The translations under genes were made by a program, and so were the position numbers. 64,000 nt of DNA from Deinococcus indicus (lineage in GTDB: Bacteria > Deinococcota > Deinococci > Deinococcales > Deinococcaceae): positions 496,001 to 560,000 of the forward strand of contig NZ_NHMK01000009.1 of the NCBI RefSeq assembly GCF_002198095.1, written 5' to 3'. Shown here in pieces: positions 37,423-53,129 of this stretch; position 1 is the stretch's first letter, and each line of letters begins with the position of its first letter. Under the pieces are notes generated by a model that was given only the letters and a program-made list of their open reading frames with translations, had not been told where the DNA came from and did no database searches.

Positions 37423-38576
37423 GCGCCCACCCCCGCCACCGGGGGCAGCTCTGTTTCCACCGCCGTTCCGTCCCCTGCCGTCGCCCCGTCCTCCACTGAC
37501 AACCCGTCCTGCACGGCCGACCCGTCCTGTACTGCCGACCCGTCCGGCGTGAACCGCCCGGACTGCGCCCGCAGCGTCAGCGCCGCGCCGGGAGCGCGTT
37601 CCGTGCCGGTCACGATGGCCTGCGGCACGCTGGCCGCCAGTTCCAGCAGGAACGACCGGCGCACCGGGTCCAGTTCCGCCGAGAAATCGTCGATCAGCAG
37701 CACCGGCCGCTCCCCGAAGCGTTCGGCCAGCAGTTCCAGTTCCGCGCGGCGCAGCGCCAGCGCCACCGTGCGCCCCTCGCCGCGACTGGCGTACTCGCTG
37801 GCCGGGAAGTCCCCCAGGGTCAGCAGCAGGTCGTCGCGGTGCGGACCGGTGACGGTGCTGCCCCGCGCGAGTTCCTCGGCGCGGCGGGCCGCGAGGTCCT
37901 GCGCGTACGATTCGGGCGTCGTGGATTCCGTCAGGGTCAGCGTCAGGGGTTTGCGGCTGCCCAGCGCGGCGTTCGCCTCGGCCGCCAGTTCGTTCAGGCG
38001 CACCAGCGCGCGGCGGCGGAACAGCATGATCTCGCTGCCCAGACGCACCAGCGACTCGTCCCAGACGTGCATGGCCCATTCCTCGCCGCCACGCAGGGCC
38101 GCGTTCCGCTGCGACACCGTGCGGTCGTAGCGCGACAGCTGCTCGGCGTAGCGGGCGCTCAGGCGCGACAGCAGCGAATCCAGAAACGCCCGCCGCCCGG
38201 ACGGCGACCCGAACACCATCTCGCTGTCCTCCGGGCGGATCCACACGGCGCTGCCGCGCGGCAGGTCCCCGGTGCGCACCCGCACGCCGTCCAGTTTCAG
38301 CTGCCGCCGCCCGCGCCCCAGTCCGACCTCCTGCACGCTCAGGCTGCCGCCGCTTTCCAGGTCGGCGCGCACGTACGCCTCGGTCTCGCCCTGCTGCACG
38401 AGCTGTTCCAGGCGGGTCACGTCGGTCAGGCCGGTCAGCGCCAGGTACGCCGCTTCCAGCAGGTTCGTCTTGCCGGCGCCGTTCTCGCCGAACACGCCGG
38501 TCACGCCCGCCGGAAACGCCAGCGTGAACGGCGCGAGGTTCCGGTAGTTCAGGGTGGACAGCGAGTCGAGACGCAC
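37419..38576 (-). CDS. recF: DNA replication and repair protein RecF
   Basis: 385 aa from a GTG six bases after TAGAAT (38583-38588). Walker A GENGAGKTNLLEAAYLAL is at about residues 30-47, the family RxxPE-like segment AVWIRPEDSEMVFGSPSGRR at about 110-129, and Walker B RPVLLIDDFSAELDP at about 293-307. RecF loads RecA at gaps with RecO and RecR, important in a radiation-resistant lineage. The C-terminus carries a short DGSAVQDG repeat. It is not next to dnaN here. Confidence 0.95.
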   Translation of the reverse strand: MRLDSLSTLNYRNLAPFTLAFPAGVTGVFGENGAGKTNLLEAAYLALTGLTDVTRLEQLVQQGETEAYVRADLESGGSLSVQEVGLGRGRRQLKLDGVRVRTGDLPRGSAVWIRPEDSEMVFGSPSGRRAFLDSLLSRLSARYAEQLSRYDRTVSQRNAALRGGEEWAMHVWDESLVRLGSEIMLFRRRALVRLNELAAEANAALGSRKPLTLTLTESTTPESYAQDLAARRAEELARGSTVTGPHRDDLLLTLGDFPASEYASRGEGRTVALALRRAELELLAERFGERPVLLIDDFSAELDPVRRSFLLELAASVPQAIVTGTERAPGAALTLRAQSGRFTPDGSAVQDGSAVQDGLSVEDGATAGDGTAVETELPPVAGVGA

Positions 38577-38730
38577 CCCCGCATTCTAGAGCGCCGCCGC
38601 CCACGCACAGGGACAGGGGTCACAGGGTGAGGCGCGCAGGCTGAGGGTGACAGGTCCGAGGCTGGCAGGGTCGGGGGAGCGCCGCCGGGGCGACGGGGCG
38701 CGTGCCGGCCCGCACGGTACGCTGGCAGGC

Positions 38731-39180
38731 ATGAGCGCCCCCACCTTCACCGAGTCGCCCACCCCGGACGCCCTGACCGCCTTCGGGGCCGGCCGCCTGC
38801 CGGGCCTGATCGGCATCCGCTTCACGCACGCCGAGGCGGGCCTGCTGCGCAGCGAACTGACCGTCCGCCCCGAACTGCTCGCCCCGAACGGCTTCCTGCA
38901 CGCCGCGAGCGTCGTCGCGCTGGCCGACACCACCTGCGGCTACGGCACCCGCATGCTGCTGCCGCCCGGCGCCAGCGGCTTTACCACCATCGAACTCAAG
39001 AGCAACCACCTGGGCACCGCCCGCGAGGGCACCGTCCGCTGCGAGGCCCGCAAGGTCCACGCCGGCCGCACCACGCAGGTCTGGGACGCCGAGGTGACCG
39101 GCCCGGACGGCCACCTGATGGCCCTGTTCCGCTGCACGCAGGCCGTCCTGTACCCGAAACCCACCCCGGCCGGAGACTGA
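38731..39180 (+). CDS. PaaI-type hotdog-fold thioesterase
   Basis: 149 aa. The ATG is seven bases after TACGCT (38718-38723). The core NGFLHAASVVALADTTCGYG at about residues 52-71 matches the hotdog helix with the catalytic Asp, and GFTTIELKSNHL and VWDAEVTGPDG follow. It probably hydrolyses an acyl-CoA of unknown chain. Only two bases separate it from aat. Confidence 0.9.
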   Translation: MSAPTFTESPTPDALTAFGAGRLPGLIGIRFTHAEAGLLRSELTVRPELLAPNGFLHAASVVALADTTCGYGTRMLLPPGASGFTTIELKSNHLGTAREGTVRCEARKVHAGRTTQVWDAEVTGPDGHLMALFRCTQAVLYPKPTPAGD

Positions 39181-39182
39181 CC

Positions 39183-39803
39183 TTGCCGCCCGCCCGCACC
39201 TTCCTGAATCACCCGGACCCCCTGACCCGCGAGGTCGCCCGCCACTACGCCTCGGGCGCGTTCCTGATGGACAACGGCGACGGCCTGATGTGGTACTCCG
39301 TCGAGAACCGCGCCGTCGTGCCGCTCACGGAACGCGACGGCCTGCACGTCGCCCGCCGCCTGCGCCGCGACCTGAAGCACTTCGAGCCGCGCGTGGACAC
39401 CGCCTTCGCGCAGGTCGTCGCCGGCTGCCGGGGCGAACTGCCGGGCAGCGCGCCCCGCGACGGCGAGTGGATCAGCGACGAACTCGCCGCCCTGTACACC
39501 CACCTGCACGCGCAGGGACTGGCGCACTCCTTCGAGGTCTGGCGCGGCGGCGAACTGGCGGGCGGCGTGCTGGGCCTCGCGCTGGGCGGCGCGTTCATCG
39601 CCGAGAGCAAATTCCACCGCGTCACGAACGCCAGTAAGGCCGCCCTGATTCTCCTGGCCGCGCACCTGCACGCCCGAGGCTTCACGCTGCTGGACGCCCA
39701 GATCCAGAACCCGCACCTGGAGACGCTGGGCGTGCGCGAGATCGACAGCAGCACCTACGGCGAGCGGCTCGGCGCGGCCCTGCCGCTCGACGTCCGGCTG
39801 TAA
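39183..39803 (+). CDS. aat: Leucyl/phenylalanyl-tRNA--protein transferase
   Basis: 206 aa from a TTG with GGAGA upstream, overlapping the end of the thioesterase region. Family motifs: GLMWYSVENRAVVPL near the N-terminus, AHSFEVWRGGELAGGVLGLALGGAFIAESKF, NASKAALILL and LLDAQIQNPHLETLG. It adds Leu or Phe to N-terminal Arg/Lys of proteins to mark them for ClpS-ClpAP. It is shorter at the N-terminus than the E. coli enzyme. Confidence 0.93.
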   Translation: MPPARTFLNHPDPLTREVARHYASGAFLMDNGDGLMWYSVENRAVVPLTERDGLHVARRLRRDLKHFEPRVDTAFAQVVAGCRGELPGSAPRDGEWISDELAALYTHLHAQGLAHSFEVWRGGELAGGVLGLALGGAFIAESKFHRVTNASKAALILLAAHLHARGFTLLDAQIQNPHLETLGVREIDSSTYGERLGAALPLDVRL

Positions 39804-39888
39804 CCAGTCCTGCCCCGCAGAGGCTCCCGGCGCCCTTCCCCCTAGCCAAATCCTGCCCCTTCCCGCGCCGGGCGCTTACCCTCTGTGC

Positions 39889-41505
<1,617 letters not shown>

Positions 41506-41514
41506 AGCCCGTAC

Positions 41515-41540
41515 CGCCCGCCCCACGCACGGGGCGGGCG
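41515..41540. terminator. Bidirectional terminator between serA and the flavoprotein gene
   Basis: A perfect 10-bp stem, CGCCCGCCCC / GGGGCGGGCG, followed on the plus strand by TTGTTC. It touches the stop codon of the convergent gene. Confidence 0.75.
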
Positions 41541-41544
41541 TTGT

Positions 41545-42885
41545 TCAGATCATCCGGTGCAGGCGGTCGGCAGCCACCAGCAGCACGTCCCACACGCCGC
41601 TGAACGGCGGGGCGTACGCGAGGTCCGCGTCGAACAGGTCCTGCGCGGTGCCCCGCCGCCCCAGCAGGGCCGCGACGACATCCACCCGCTTGACGCTCAG
41701 GTGGTTGTGGCCGATCAGCTGCGCGCCCAGCAGCCGCCCGCTGCCACGCTCGCCGGTCAGGCGCACGTGAATGGGCCGGGAACTGCCGTGGTAGCCGGCG
41801 TGGTCGGTGCTGGTCACGTCCACGCTCACGGCGTTCAGGTCCAGTTCCTCCGCCTCGGTCTGCGTCAGGCCGGTGCGGGCCACGCCCAGCTCGAACGTCC
41901 TGAAGATGCCGGTCCCGACCACGCCGGGAAAGCGGGCGTTCCCGCCAGCCATGTTCACGCCCGCCACGCGGCCCATGCGGTTGGCGGGCAGCCCCAGCGG
42001 AATGTGGACGCGGCGGCGCGTGACCCGGTGCAGACTCTCGGTGTTGTCCCCGGCCGAGTACACGCCCGGCACGTTCGTCTCCTGCCGGGCGTTCACGGCG
42101 ACCGCGCCGGTCTTCCCGAGCCGCACCCCCGCCGCCCGCGCGAGCTCCACGTTCGGTTTCACGCCCACCGCCACCACGACCAGATCGGCCCGGACCAGCC
42201 CGGCGTCCGTCTGCACGCCCGTCACCCGCCCCCGGCCCGTCAGGCCCTGCACCGTCACGCCGCAGCGGACATCCACCCCGCCGCGCTCCAGTTCCCCGCG
42301 CACCTGCACCTGCAACTGCGGGTCCAGCATCCGGCCCGCCACCTCCGGCCCCTTTTCCAGCAGGACCACGCTCAGGCCCCGCGCGCGCAGTGCCTCGGCC
42401 AGCTCCAGCCCGATGTACCCGCCGCCCACGACGCACGCCCGCCGGGCGCCGCGTACGCTCGCCTCCAGCGCCTCGCCGTCCGGGATGTCCCGCAGGACAT
42501 GCACGCCCTCCAGGTCCGTGCGCGCCCAGTCGGGCCGGACGGGGGAGACCCCGGTCGCCAGCAGCAGCCGGTCGAACGGTTCGGTCGTCGTGCGCCCCGA
42601 CGCCCGGTCCAGCACCGTGACCGTTCCGGCCCGCGCGTCCACGCCGGTCACCTCGTGCCGCACCCGCACGCCGATTCCGCGCGCCCGCATCTGCTCCGGC
42701 GTGCGCGCCACCAGATCCCCGAACGAGTCGACCTCACCGCCGATCACGTACGGCAACCCGCACGCACCGTAACTCACGTACTCTCCCCGCTCGAACACCA
42801 CGACCCGCGCGTCCGGACTGAACCGCTGCGCGCGACTCGCCGCGCTCATGCCGGCCGCCACGCCACCCACCACCACGATCCTCAT
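41545..42885 (-). CDS. FAD-dependent CoA-disulfide reductase / NADH oxidase family protein
   Basis: 446 aa. The ATG is six bases after TACGCT. The N-terminal FAD site MRIVVVGGVAAGMSAAS and the redox cysteine in YVSYGACGLPY (about residue 43) mark the CoA-disulfide reductase/Nox group. The second dinucleotide motif VVGGGYIGLELAEALR is at about 149-164, and the YSAGDN motif follows. It could reduce CoA disulfide, or oxygen, or a related thiol, with NAD(P)H; sequence alone does not decide. Confidence 0.92.
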   Translation of the reverse strand: MRIVVVGGVAAGMSAASRAQRFSPDARVVVFERGEYVSYGACGLPYVIGGEVDSFGDLVARTPEQMRARGIGVRVRHEVTGVDARAGTVTVLDRASGRTTTEPFDRLLLATGVSPVRPDWARTDLEGVHVLRDIPDGEALEASVRGARRACVVGGGYIGLELAEALRARGLSVVLLEKGPEVAGRMLDPQLQVQVRGELERGGVDVRCGVTVQGLTGRGRVTGVQTDAGLVRADLVVVAVGVKPNVELARAAGVRLGKTGAVAVNARQETNVPGVYSAGDNTESLHRVTRRRVHIPLGLPANRMGRVAGVNMAGGNARFPGVVGTGIFRTFELGVARTGLTQTEAEELDLNAVSVDVTSTDHAGYHGSSRPIHVRLTGERGSGRLLGAQLIGHNHLSVKRVDVVAALLGRRGTAQDLFDADLAYAPPFSGVWDVLLVAADRLHRMI

Positions 42886-43038
42886 GCCCGCAGCGTAGCC
42901 GCGCGGCCGCCGCCCGGCCTACCGGCGGCCTTCATGAGGGCCACCGAGCCGCCGTGCAGGACCACCGGGCAGGACCACCGGGCAGAGCAACGGGAGAGAG
43001 TCGTCGGGAAGATGCCGTCAGCCCCGGAAACCCTGCGT

Positions 43039-43859
43039 TCAGGGCTTCAGGGCGTCCTGCGCGGCCTGGTCGATCAGGGCGCGGGCGATGCTGAAGCGGG
43101 GCGGGAGAGTGGGCAGGTCCGTGACCGGGAAGAAGCGGGCGTCCTCGATCTCGCCGGGTTGCGGGGTGATCTCGCCGGCCCTGTAGCGGGCCATGAAGCC
43201 GATCATCAGGGAGTGCGGGAACGGCCACGGCTGACTGAAGGCGTAGCGCAGGTCCGTGATGGTCACGCCGAGTTCCTCGCTGATCTCGCGGTGCGCGGCG
43301 GCCTCCAGCGTCTCGCTGGGTTCCACGAAGCCGGCGACGGCGGAGTACATGCCGGGCGGGAAGTTCGGGCCGCGCGCCAGCAGCAGTTCGGTGTCCGGCC
43401 CGTGCCCGCGCGTGATGAGGACCATCGCGACCGGCGCGACCCTGGGGTACGCGGTCAGGCCGCAGTTCGGGCAGACGCGGGAGCGTTCGTGCGCGCTGTC
43501 CTGCATCGGGGTGGCGCAGCGGCCGCAGTAGCGGTGCGTGCGGTGAAAGTCCAGGATCTGCGAGGCGTACCCGGCCACGCCCATCAGCGTGTCGCCCAGC
43601 GTCCCGAACGCCGAGCGGACCGGGACGCTCACGTACCCGCCGGGCAGGTCGCCGTCCAGCGCCGCCGTGAACATGCTCTGGCCGTCCAGGCTACCCAGGC
43701 CGCTCATGTCGGTCACGGGCAGCGGCGCGGCGGGGCCGGTCGGCAGGTCCTGCTGTGCGGTCAGGATCAGGCAGTGACCGTCGAACACGAACCACACGCT
43801 GTCCGGGCCGGGCGTGGCGTGCGGGTCACGCTGGAAGGCGTCCGGGAGGCTGGTGGCGT

Positions 43860-43863
<4 letters not shown>
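43039..43863 (-). CDS. nudC: NADH pyrophosphatase / NAD-cap hydrolase NudC
   Basis: 274 aa from a GTG overlapping the upstream stop as GTGA. It has a zinc ribbon CGRCATP / CPNCGLTAYPR at about residues 108-135 and the Nudix box GFVEPSETLEAAAHREISEELGV at about 171-193. The NudC-specific SQPWPFPHSLM follows it. It cleaves NAD(H) and removes NAD caps from RNA (established for E. coli NudC). It is translationally coupled to the VWA protein. Confidence 0.94.
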
Positions 43864-44999
<1,136 letters not shown>

Positions 45000-45024
45000 G
45001 GGGCTCCCGGTGTTGAAAGTTGAA

Positions 45025-45069
45025 GGTTGATGGTTGATAGAGAACGGCCGTTTCCATCAACTGTCAACC
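45025..45069. repeat. Palindromic GGTTGA/TCAACC repeat between moxR and the VWA gene
   Basis: GGTTGATGGTTGAT (45025-45038) faces ATCAACTGTCAACC (45056-45069) around the self-complementary ACGGCCGT. Extra copies (GTTGAAA, GTTGAAG to the left, CCATCGA twice to the right) extend a 7-bp periodicity. It lies in the gap inside the operon, so it will form a hairpin in the mRNA. Confidence 0.75.
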
Positions 45070-45087
45070 ATCGACCATCGACCCCCG

Positions 45088-46113
45088 TCACATCCCCTCC
45101 GTGAGCTCCAGCGTTCCCTGTACCAGCGTGGCGAGGCGTTCGTCGCGGCCGATCAGGTCGGCGAGGTCGGCGAGTTGTCCGATGGCCTGGAATTTGCTGA
45201 CGAGCGTGGCGACGTACAGTTGCAGCCATTCGGGTCCGGCGTTGTCGGCCAGCCACGTGAAGGCGTGGTAGGCCTCGTCGGCGCTCTGCGCGCGGGCGGC
45301 GAGGCCCACGACGGCAGCGTAGCGGACGCTGGGTTCGTCCGGGAGGCGCAGACCGGCGCCGCATCCCTCAAGGACGGTGCCGAGGTCCGGCAGCTGTTCG
45401 TACAGGCGCACGAAGGCGCTGAATTCCGCTCCGGCGGCGTCCCCGATGGCGGGGGTGGCGTCCAGTCCGGCGCGGTGCAGGCGGGCGGCCATCTCCCAGG
45501 CGCGCGGGCTGGGCCACGCGGGTTGCTGCGGGTCCAGGCGCCACAGCAGTTCGGGCCGGAAGGTCAGGAACGCGATGACGTGCTCGTGCAGGCCGCGTGC
45601 CAGGGCGTAGGCGCGCCACGAGTCGAAGTCCGGGCGGACCGTCAGGTGCAGGAAGCGGTTGGCGAGGGGGGCGGGCATGTCGAACACGCTGGCGCGGTCC
45701 TCCTTGCGGTTCCCGGCGGCCCACACGAACCACCCGTCGGGCAGGACGTAACTGCCGACCCGGCGGTCGAGGATCAGTTGCTGCGCCATGCCCTGCATGG
45801 TGGGGGGGGCCATGTTCACCTCGTCGAGGAACAGCACGCCCTGTCCGCCGCGCGGCAGGAATTCCGGCGGGTACCAGCGGGACACGCCGCCGCCCTGCCC
45901 GTCGGCTTCCGGGACGGGCAGGCCGCGCAGGTCGGTGGGGGCCAGCTGCGAGAGCCGGACGTCCACGAAGTCCAGGCCGTGCCTCTGCGCGACCTGCGCC
46001 ACGACGCTGCTTTTGCCGACGCCGGGGGGGCCCCAGATCATGGTGGAGAGTTTCAGGTCGCCGGTCACGAGGGCGCTGAGGTACGTCTGAAGTTCGTTCG
46101 CAGTGGGGCTCAC
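45088..46113 (-). CDS. MoxR-type AAA+ ATPase
   Basis: 341 aa from a GTG six bases after TAGCGT. Walker A WGPPGVGKSSVVAQVA is at about residues 27-42, Walker B GQGVLFLDEVNMAPP at about 89-103, and sensor/arginine-finger segments WAAGNRKEDRASVFDMPAPLANRF follow. It acts with the downstream VWA protein as a two-part chaperone/maturation machine, and the substrate is not evident. No SD at the start. Confidence 0.92.
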   Translation of the reverse strand: MSPTANELQTYLSALVTGDLKLSTMIWGPPGVGKSSVVAQVAQRHGLDFVDVRLSQLAPTDLRGLPVPEADGQGGGVSRWYPPEFLPRGGQGVLFLDEVNMAPPTMQGMAQQLILDRRVGSYVLPDGWFVWAAGNRKEDRASVFDMPAPLANRFLHLTVRPDFDSWRAYALARGLHEHVIAFLTFRPELLWRLDPQQPAWPSPRAWEMAARLHRAGLDATPAIGDAAGAEFSAFVRLYEQLPDLGTVLEGCGAGLRLPDEPSVRYAAVVGLAARAQSADEAYHAFTWLADNAGPEWLQLYVATLVSKFQAIGQLADLADLIGRDERLATLVQGTLELTEGM

Positions 46114-46330
46114 GGGTTCACGCTACCGCACGGGGGGGCCGGGAACGGTGGGCGGTGTGCCGGGCCGCCTTGACGCTTCGGGGTGGGGTCGGTGGTATCG
46201 CCTGACGGGGCGGGGGAGGGGGGTATGGTGAGGGTGATTCCCTGATGCCCGGCATCCCCTATACTTTCCGCATACTTTGACTCGGTACAAGTTTCCGCCC
46301 GTCTCGTTTCCTGCCTGAAGGAGTTGCCCC
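46114..46330 (+). promoter_or_regulatory. Promoter region of the Fe-S oxidoreductase gene
   Basis: 217 bp without a gene. TATACT at about 46260-46265 is the best -10 box, giving a leader of about 60 bases. AAGGAG lies seven bases before the TTG start. A G-rich stretch precedes it. No clear -35. Confidence 0.45.
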
Positions 46331-49633
<3,303 letters not shown>

Positions 49634-49642
49634 CGCGGACTC

Positions 49643-49674
49643 GGACGGAACGGTGCGTGGGGACTGTTCCGTCC
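49643..49674 (+). terminator. Terminator of the Fe-S oxidoreductase gene
   Basis: GGACGGAAC (49643-49651) pairs with GTTCCGTCC (49666-49674). It lies nine bases after the stop, upstream of MITE-A copy J. Confidence 0.7.
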
Positions 49675-49689
49675 GCCCGCAGTGAGTGA

Positions 49690-49844
49690 TACGGACTCCG
49701 ATTGAATGGGCTGCAAAGCCCGCTGGGTCCGAGCGGATGCGACTCGTAGAGCTGCTCCGCAGAGTAAGAGAGAAACGGGTTCCGGACGTGGAGCCGGCAA
49801 TCCGGTGAAGTTCCGGATTGCCGGCGAAACAAACGGAGCCCGTA
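49690..49844 (-). mobile_element. MITE-A copy J (155 bp)
   Basis: Full-length copy with perfect TGA duplications at 49687-49689 and 49845-49847. Begins TACGGACTCCGATTGAATGGG and ends ACAAACGGAGCCCGTA. This copy lies beyond the terminator of the upstream gene, not on a stop codon. Confidence 0.87.
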
Positions 49845-49982
49845 TGAAACCCGCCTGATCGCTGCCAGACAGGGCGCGCCGGACATCCCGTTCCGGCGCG
49901 CCCTGCTGGCTGGACGGGGACGTTCGGCGGATGCCGGTGGCTTGCGTGCGAACAGTGTGCGTTGTCACGCTAGTATCAGCGA

Positions 49983-50828
49983 ATGACCATTGCAATCGTC
50001 ACGGATTCCACGAGTGACCTGAACGCCGCCCTGTGCGCGCAGTCGGGAGTGACCAGCGTGCCGCTGTACGTGCTGTTCGACGGCAAGATGCACAAGGACG
50101 GCCTGGAGATCACGCCCAGCGACCTGTTCGCCGGACTGAAGGCCGGCAAGAAGACGCCCAGTACCAGCCAGCCCAGCCCGGCCGAGTTCGCGGCCGTGTA
50201 CACCGAGGCGCTGAAGACGGCCGACGAGGTCCTGAGCATCCACATCAGCGGGCAGATGTCCGGCACCATCGGCAGCGCCCGCCTCGCCGCGCAGGATTTC
50301 GGCGGGAAGGTCACGGTCCTGGACAGCCGTTCGGTGACGATGGGCCTGGGCCTGCGCGTGCTGCGCGCCGCCCAGCTGGCCAGCGAGGGGCGCAGCGTCG
50401 CGCAGATCGTGGACGTCCTGGAACGGATCGGCAGCCGGGCGGACATCCGTTTCACGGTGGACACCCTGGATTTCCTGCGGATCAACGGGCGCATCGGGGG
50501 CGCGCAGGCCCTGCTGGGCGGCCTGCTGAACATCAAGCCCATCCTGACCGTCCGTGAGGGCCGCGTGGAGTCCGGCGGGCGCGTGCGCGGCCACAAGAAG
50601 GCCATGCAGGACATCGTGGATCACGTCCGCAAGTACGCCGAGCAGAACGGCGGGGCGCGCGTGGCGTTCCTGGCGACGCCCGGCGGCGAGGCGTACCGTC
50701 AGGAGGTGCGCGACGGCCTGAGCGGCGTGGCGCTCGAGGACATGGGCGATCACGTGATCGGCGCCGTGGTCGCCACGCACGCGGGTCCCGGCACGGTCGG
50801 CGTGGTTCTGGAGCCCCTGACCGCCTGA
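49983..50828 (+). CDS. DegV family fatty-acid-binding protein (FakB-like)
   Basis: 281 aa. The ATG is six bases after TAGTAT. It opens with the family signature [21 protein letters not shown] and [19 protein letters not shown] contain the conserved residues that bind the fatty-acid carboxylate, and [18 protein letters not shown] and [13 protein letters not shown] follow. FakB proteins present exogenous fatty acids to the kinase FakA (established in Firmicutes). The kinase is not in this window. Confidence 0.94.
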   Translation: MTIAIVTDSTSDLNAALCAQSGVTSVPLYVLFDGKMHKDGLEITPSDLFAGLKAGKKTPSTSQPSPAEFAAVYTEALKTADEVLSIHISGQMSGTIGSARLAAQDFGGKVTVLDSRSVTMGLGLRVLRAAQLASEGRSVAQIVDVLERIGSRADIRFTVDTLDFLRINGRIGGAQALLGGLLNIKPILTVREGRVESGGRVRGHKKAMQDIVDHVRKYAEQNGGARVAFLATPGGEAYRQEVRDGLSGVALEDMGDHVIGAVVATHAGPGTVGVVLEPLTA

Positions 50829-51986
50829 ATGGCGCCGTTCCGCTGTCCGGGCCGGTGGTGGCTGGCGGGGGTGGCGCTGCTGCTGGCCGCCTGCCAGCCG
50901 GACGCGGCCAGAACCGACGGGCGCGTGGTGCTGCGGCAGATCGAGCCGCCGCAGGCGCAGGTGCAGCGCGACGACAGCGGCCGGGACGATCAGGGGTGCC
51001 TGCGCCGGGCGCCCCCGGTGCCCAAGGCTCCGGCGCCGCCGCTGCCGCTCAGCGGCACGCTGGGGCTGTGGGTGGCCGAGGTGGACCCCGTGACCCTGGC
51101 CCCGCTGCGGGCGGTCGGGACGAACCCCGACAGCGTGTTCCCGCTGGCCAGCACGTACAAGCAGGCGGTCCTGTGGGCGACGCTGCGCGCCTTCGATGCC
51201 GGCACCCTGAGTCCCACCGAGCGTTTCGACGTGACGCGCGACAACCAGAGCCTCGGGTCGTACCCCTTCGACGGATCGAACGTGCGGACCCTGACGGACC
51301 GCATGATCCGCCACAGCGACAACACCGCGACAGACATCCTGCACCGCCGCGTGGGATTGCAGGCCGTGCAGGACATCGCGGACGACCTGGGCCTGTGCCA
51401 CACGCGCCTGATCCTGCCCACCCGTGACTGGTGGGTGGCGCAGGCGGGTCTGTCGCCCACCTTCAACGGCACGACCCGCTGGGCCGGTGCGCGCGGCGAG
51501 GAGCGGCTGCGGCTGGCGACCCTGATTCACGCGGACGCCCGCCGCTACCGCGCGGACTACCTCCAGAACCGGCTGAACACGTACTTCGACCACCGGTACG
51601 ATCCGGCGCTGGACCTGCGGACGCACAACATCAGCACCCCGTACGAGTTCGGGACGCTGGTCACGCACGAGTTCCTGCGCAGCGGCCTGTCGCCCCGCGC
51701 GCAGCGGTGGCAGCGTGAGGTCATGGCGACCGGCTTCGGGAAGGGCGCCCTGAACGTCACGCACCGCCAGGGCGTGCAGGCCTTCGGCGGCAAGGGCGGC
51801 AACGGCTGGCGGCTCCTGACGTACAGCGGCTACCTGCACACCCGCGACGACCGGCACGTGGTGTACGTGTTCATGCAGCGCGGCGCGGCGCAGACGTACA
51901 CCATGCCCAACACCCGCCGCGCCTTCGCGTGGATCAACGCGGCGGTGGACGTGGTGCTGGCGTCGCCGGGCGCGGCGGCGCCCTGA
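50829..51986 (+). CDS. Lipoprotein serine hydrolase of the class A beta-lactamase fold
   Basis: 385 aa. Its ATG directly follows the DegV stop. A lipoprotein signal ends in LLLAAC. The three active-site motifs are S-T-Y-K ([16 protein letters not shown], about residue 113), S-D-N ([16 protein letters not shown]) and a K-G-G box ([16 protein letters not shown]). The extra length and altered third motif suggest a D,D-peptidase-like or esterase relative as well as a possible beta-lactamase; hydrolysis of penicillins is not shown. Confidence 0.85.
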   Translation: MAPFRCPGRWWLAGVALLLAACQPDAARTDGRVVLRQIEPPQAQVQRDDSGRDDQGCLRRAPPVPKAPAPPLPLSGTLGLWVAEVDPVTLAPLRAVGTNPDSVFPLASTYKQAVLWATLRAFDAGTLSPTERFDVTRDNQSLGSYPFDGSNVRTLTDRMIRHSDNTATDILHRRVGLQAVQDIADDLGLCHTRLILPTRDWWVAQAGLSPTFNGTTRWAGARGEERLRLATLIHADARRYRADYLQNRLNTYFDHRYDPALDLRTHNISTPYEFGTLVTHEFLRSGLSPRAQRWQREVMATGFGKGALNVTHRQGVQAFGGKGGNGWRLLTYSGYLHTRDDRHVVYVFMQRGAAQTYTMPNTRRAFAWINAAVDVVLASPGAAAP

Positions 51987-52017
51987 ACCGGGCTGGCCCG
52001 CCGCGCCCGGCCGGCGC

Positions 52018-53025
52018 TCAGGCCGGGCCGTTCACCCGTTGCAACTCGGCGGCGATGGCCGCGTCGAGCTGCGCCATGACCTCCCCGAAGGGCGCGGCGA
52101 CGCTCGCCCCGGCGGCCGGGACGTGCCCGCCGCCGCCGAGCGCCACGGCGACGTTCTGCGCGCTCACGCCCGCGCGGGACCGCATGGACAGCTTCACGCG
52201 GTCCCCGTAGTCCTTGACCATCACGGCCAGCTGGGTGCCCTCGGCGCTGCGCAGCAGGCCCACGTAGGACTCCACGTCTTCCCACGCGGCGCCGGCGCGG
52301 TCCAGCATCGCCTGGTCCACGCGGGCCAGCACGACCCGGCCGCCGTGCAGGAACTGCATGGTGCCCAGCACCTCGCGCAGCAGGTGGTAGTAGGTGGGCG
52401 GGTTCTGGCCCAGCTGGTCGTTCAGCCAGCCCAGGCGGGCGCCGTGGGCGCGCAGGCGCGCGGCGCACTCGAAGGTGCCGGGCGTGACGCTGTCGAACCG
52501 GAAGCTGCCGGTGTCGGTGTTCAGGCCCAGCATCAGCGGCGTGGCGAACGCCTCGGTCCAGGTGACGCCCAGTTCGTCGAGCAGGTCCGCGATCATCATG
52601 GCCGTCGCGGGCCGCGCGGGGTCCACGACGAGCGCCGTGGCGCGCCGCGCGTTCGTGCCGTGGTGATCCACGTTCACGACCGGGCCGGTGAAGCCCTCCA
52701 GGTTCACGCCCGCCACGCGCGTGGGGTCGTTGTTGTCCACGTCCAGGACCGCGACCAGCGCGCCGTCCGGCAGGGCGTCGAGCGGGCCGCTCAGTTCGCC
52801 CGGTTCCGGCAGGAACGACAGGTAGCGCGGCGCGGTCAGGGGGGCGGTCACGTCGCGGCCCAGCGCGCGCAGGGCGCGGGTCAGGCCCAGGACGCTGCCC
52901 AGCGCGTCGCCGTCCGGGTTCTCGTGAGACACGACCACGACCGGGCCGGGGTGGTCCAGCAGCGTGCGGGCGACCTGCCGGAGGTCGCGGGTGTAGTCGG
53001 GGCTGGCAGCATTCTGAGCGGTCAT
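52018..53025 (-). CDS. DHH-family phosphoesterase, NrnA-like (nanoRNase / pAp phosphatase)
   Basis: 335 aa. The ATG at 53025 is seven bases after TATAGT. Metal-binding motifs in order: SHENPDGDALGSV (about residues 34-46), VLDVDNNDP (about 92-100), the DHH motif in VNVDHHGTN (about 114-122) and LNTDTGSFRF. The C-terminal DHHA1 domain ends with the GGGGH motif (ALGGGGHVPAAG). NrnA degrades short RNAs and the sulfur by-product pAp. Confidence 0.93.
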   Translation of the reverse strand: MTAQNAASPDYTRDLRQVARTLLDHPGPVVVVSHENPDGDALGSVLGLTRALRALGRDVTAPLTAPRYLSFLPEPGELSGPLDALPDGALVAVLDVDNNDPTRVAGVNLEGFTGPVVNVDHHGTNARRATALVVDPARPATAMMIADLLDELGVTWTEAFATPLMLGLNTDTGSFRFDSVTPGTFECAARLRAHGARLGWLNDQLGQNPPTYYHLLREVLGTMQFLHGGRVVLARVDQAMLDRAGAAWEDVESYVGLLRSAEGTQLAVMVKDYGDRVKLSMRSRAGVSAQNVAVALGGGGHVPAAGASVAAPFGEVMAQLDAAIAAELQRVNGPA

Positions 53026-53129
53026 CCCGTCCACTATAGGCAGCGGCCGGATGAGGAGGCCCCCCGTCCCCCCCCGGCGGCCCGGCAGTCGAGCTGACAA
53101 CGTGACCGGCGCACAGTATCCTGCTGCGT

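Noticed and set aside
50829..51986. Antibiotic-resistance beta-lactamase
   Set aside because: The fold and motifs fit, but the altered third motif and lipoprotein nature do not allow a resistance claim; kept as serine hydrolase.
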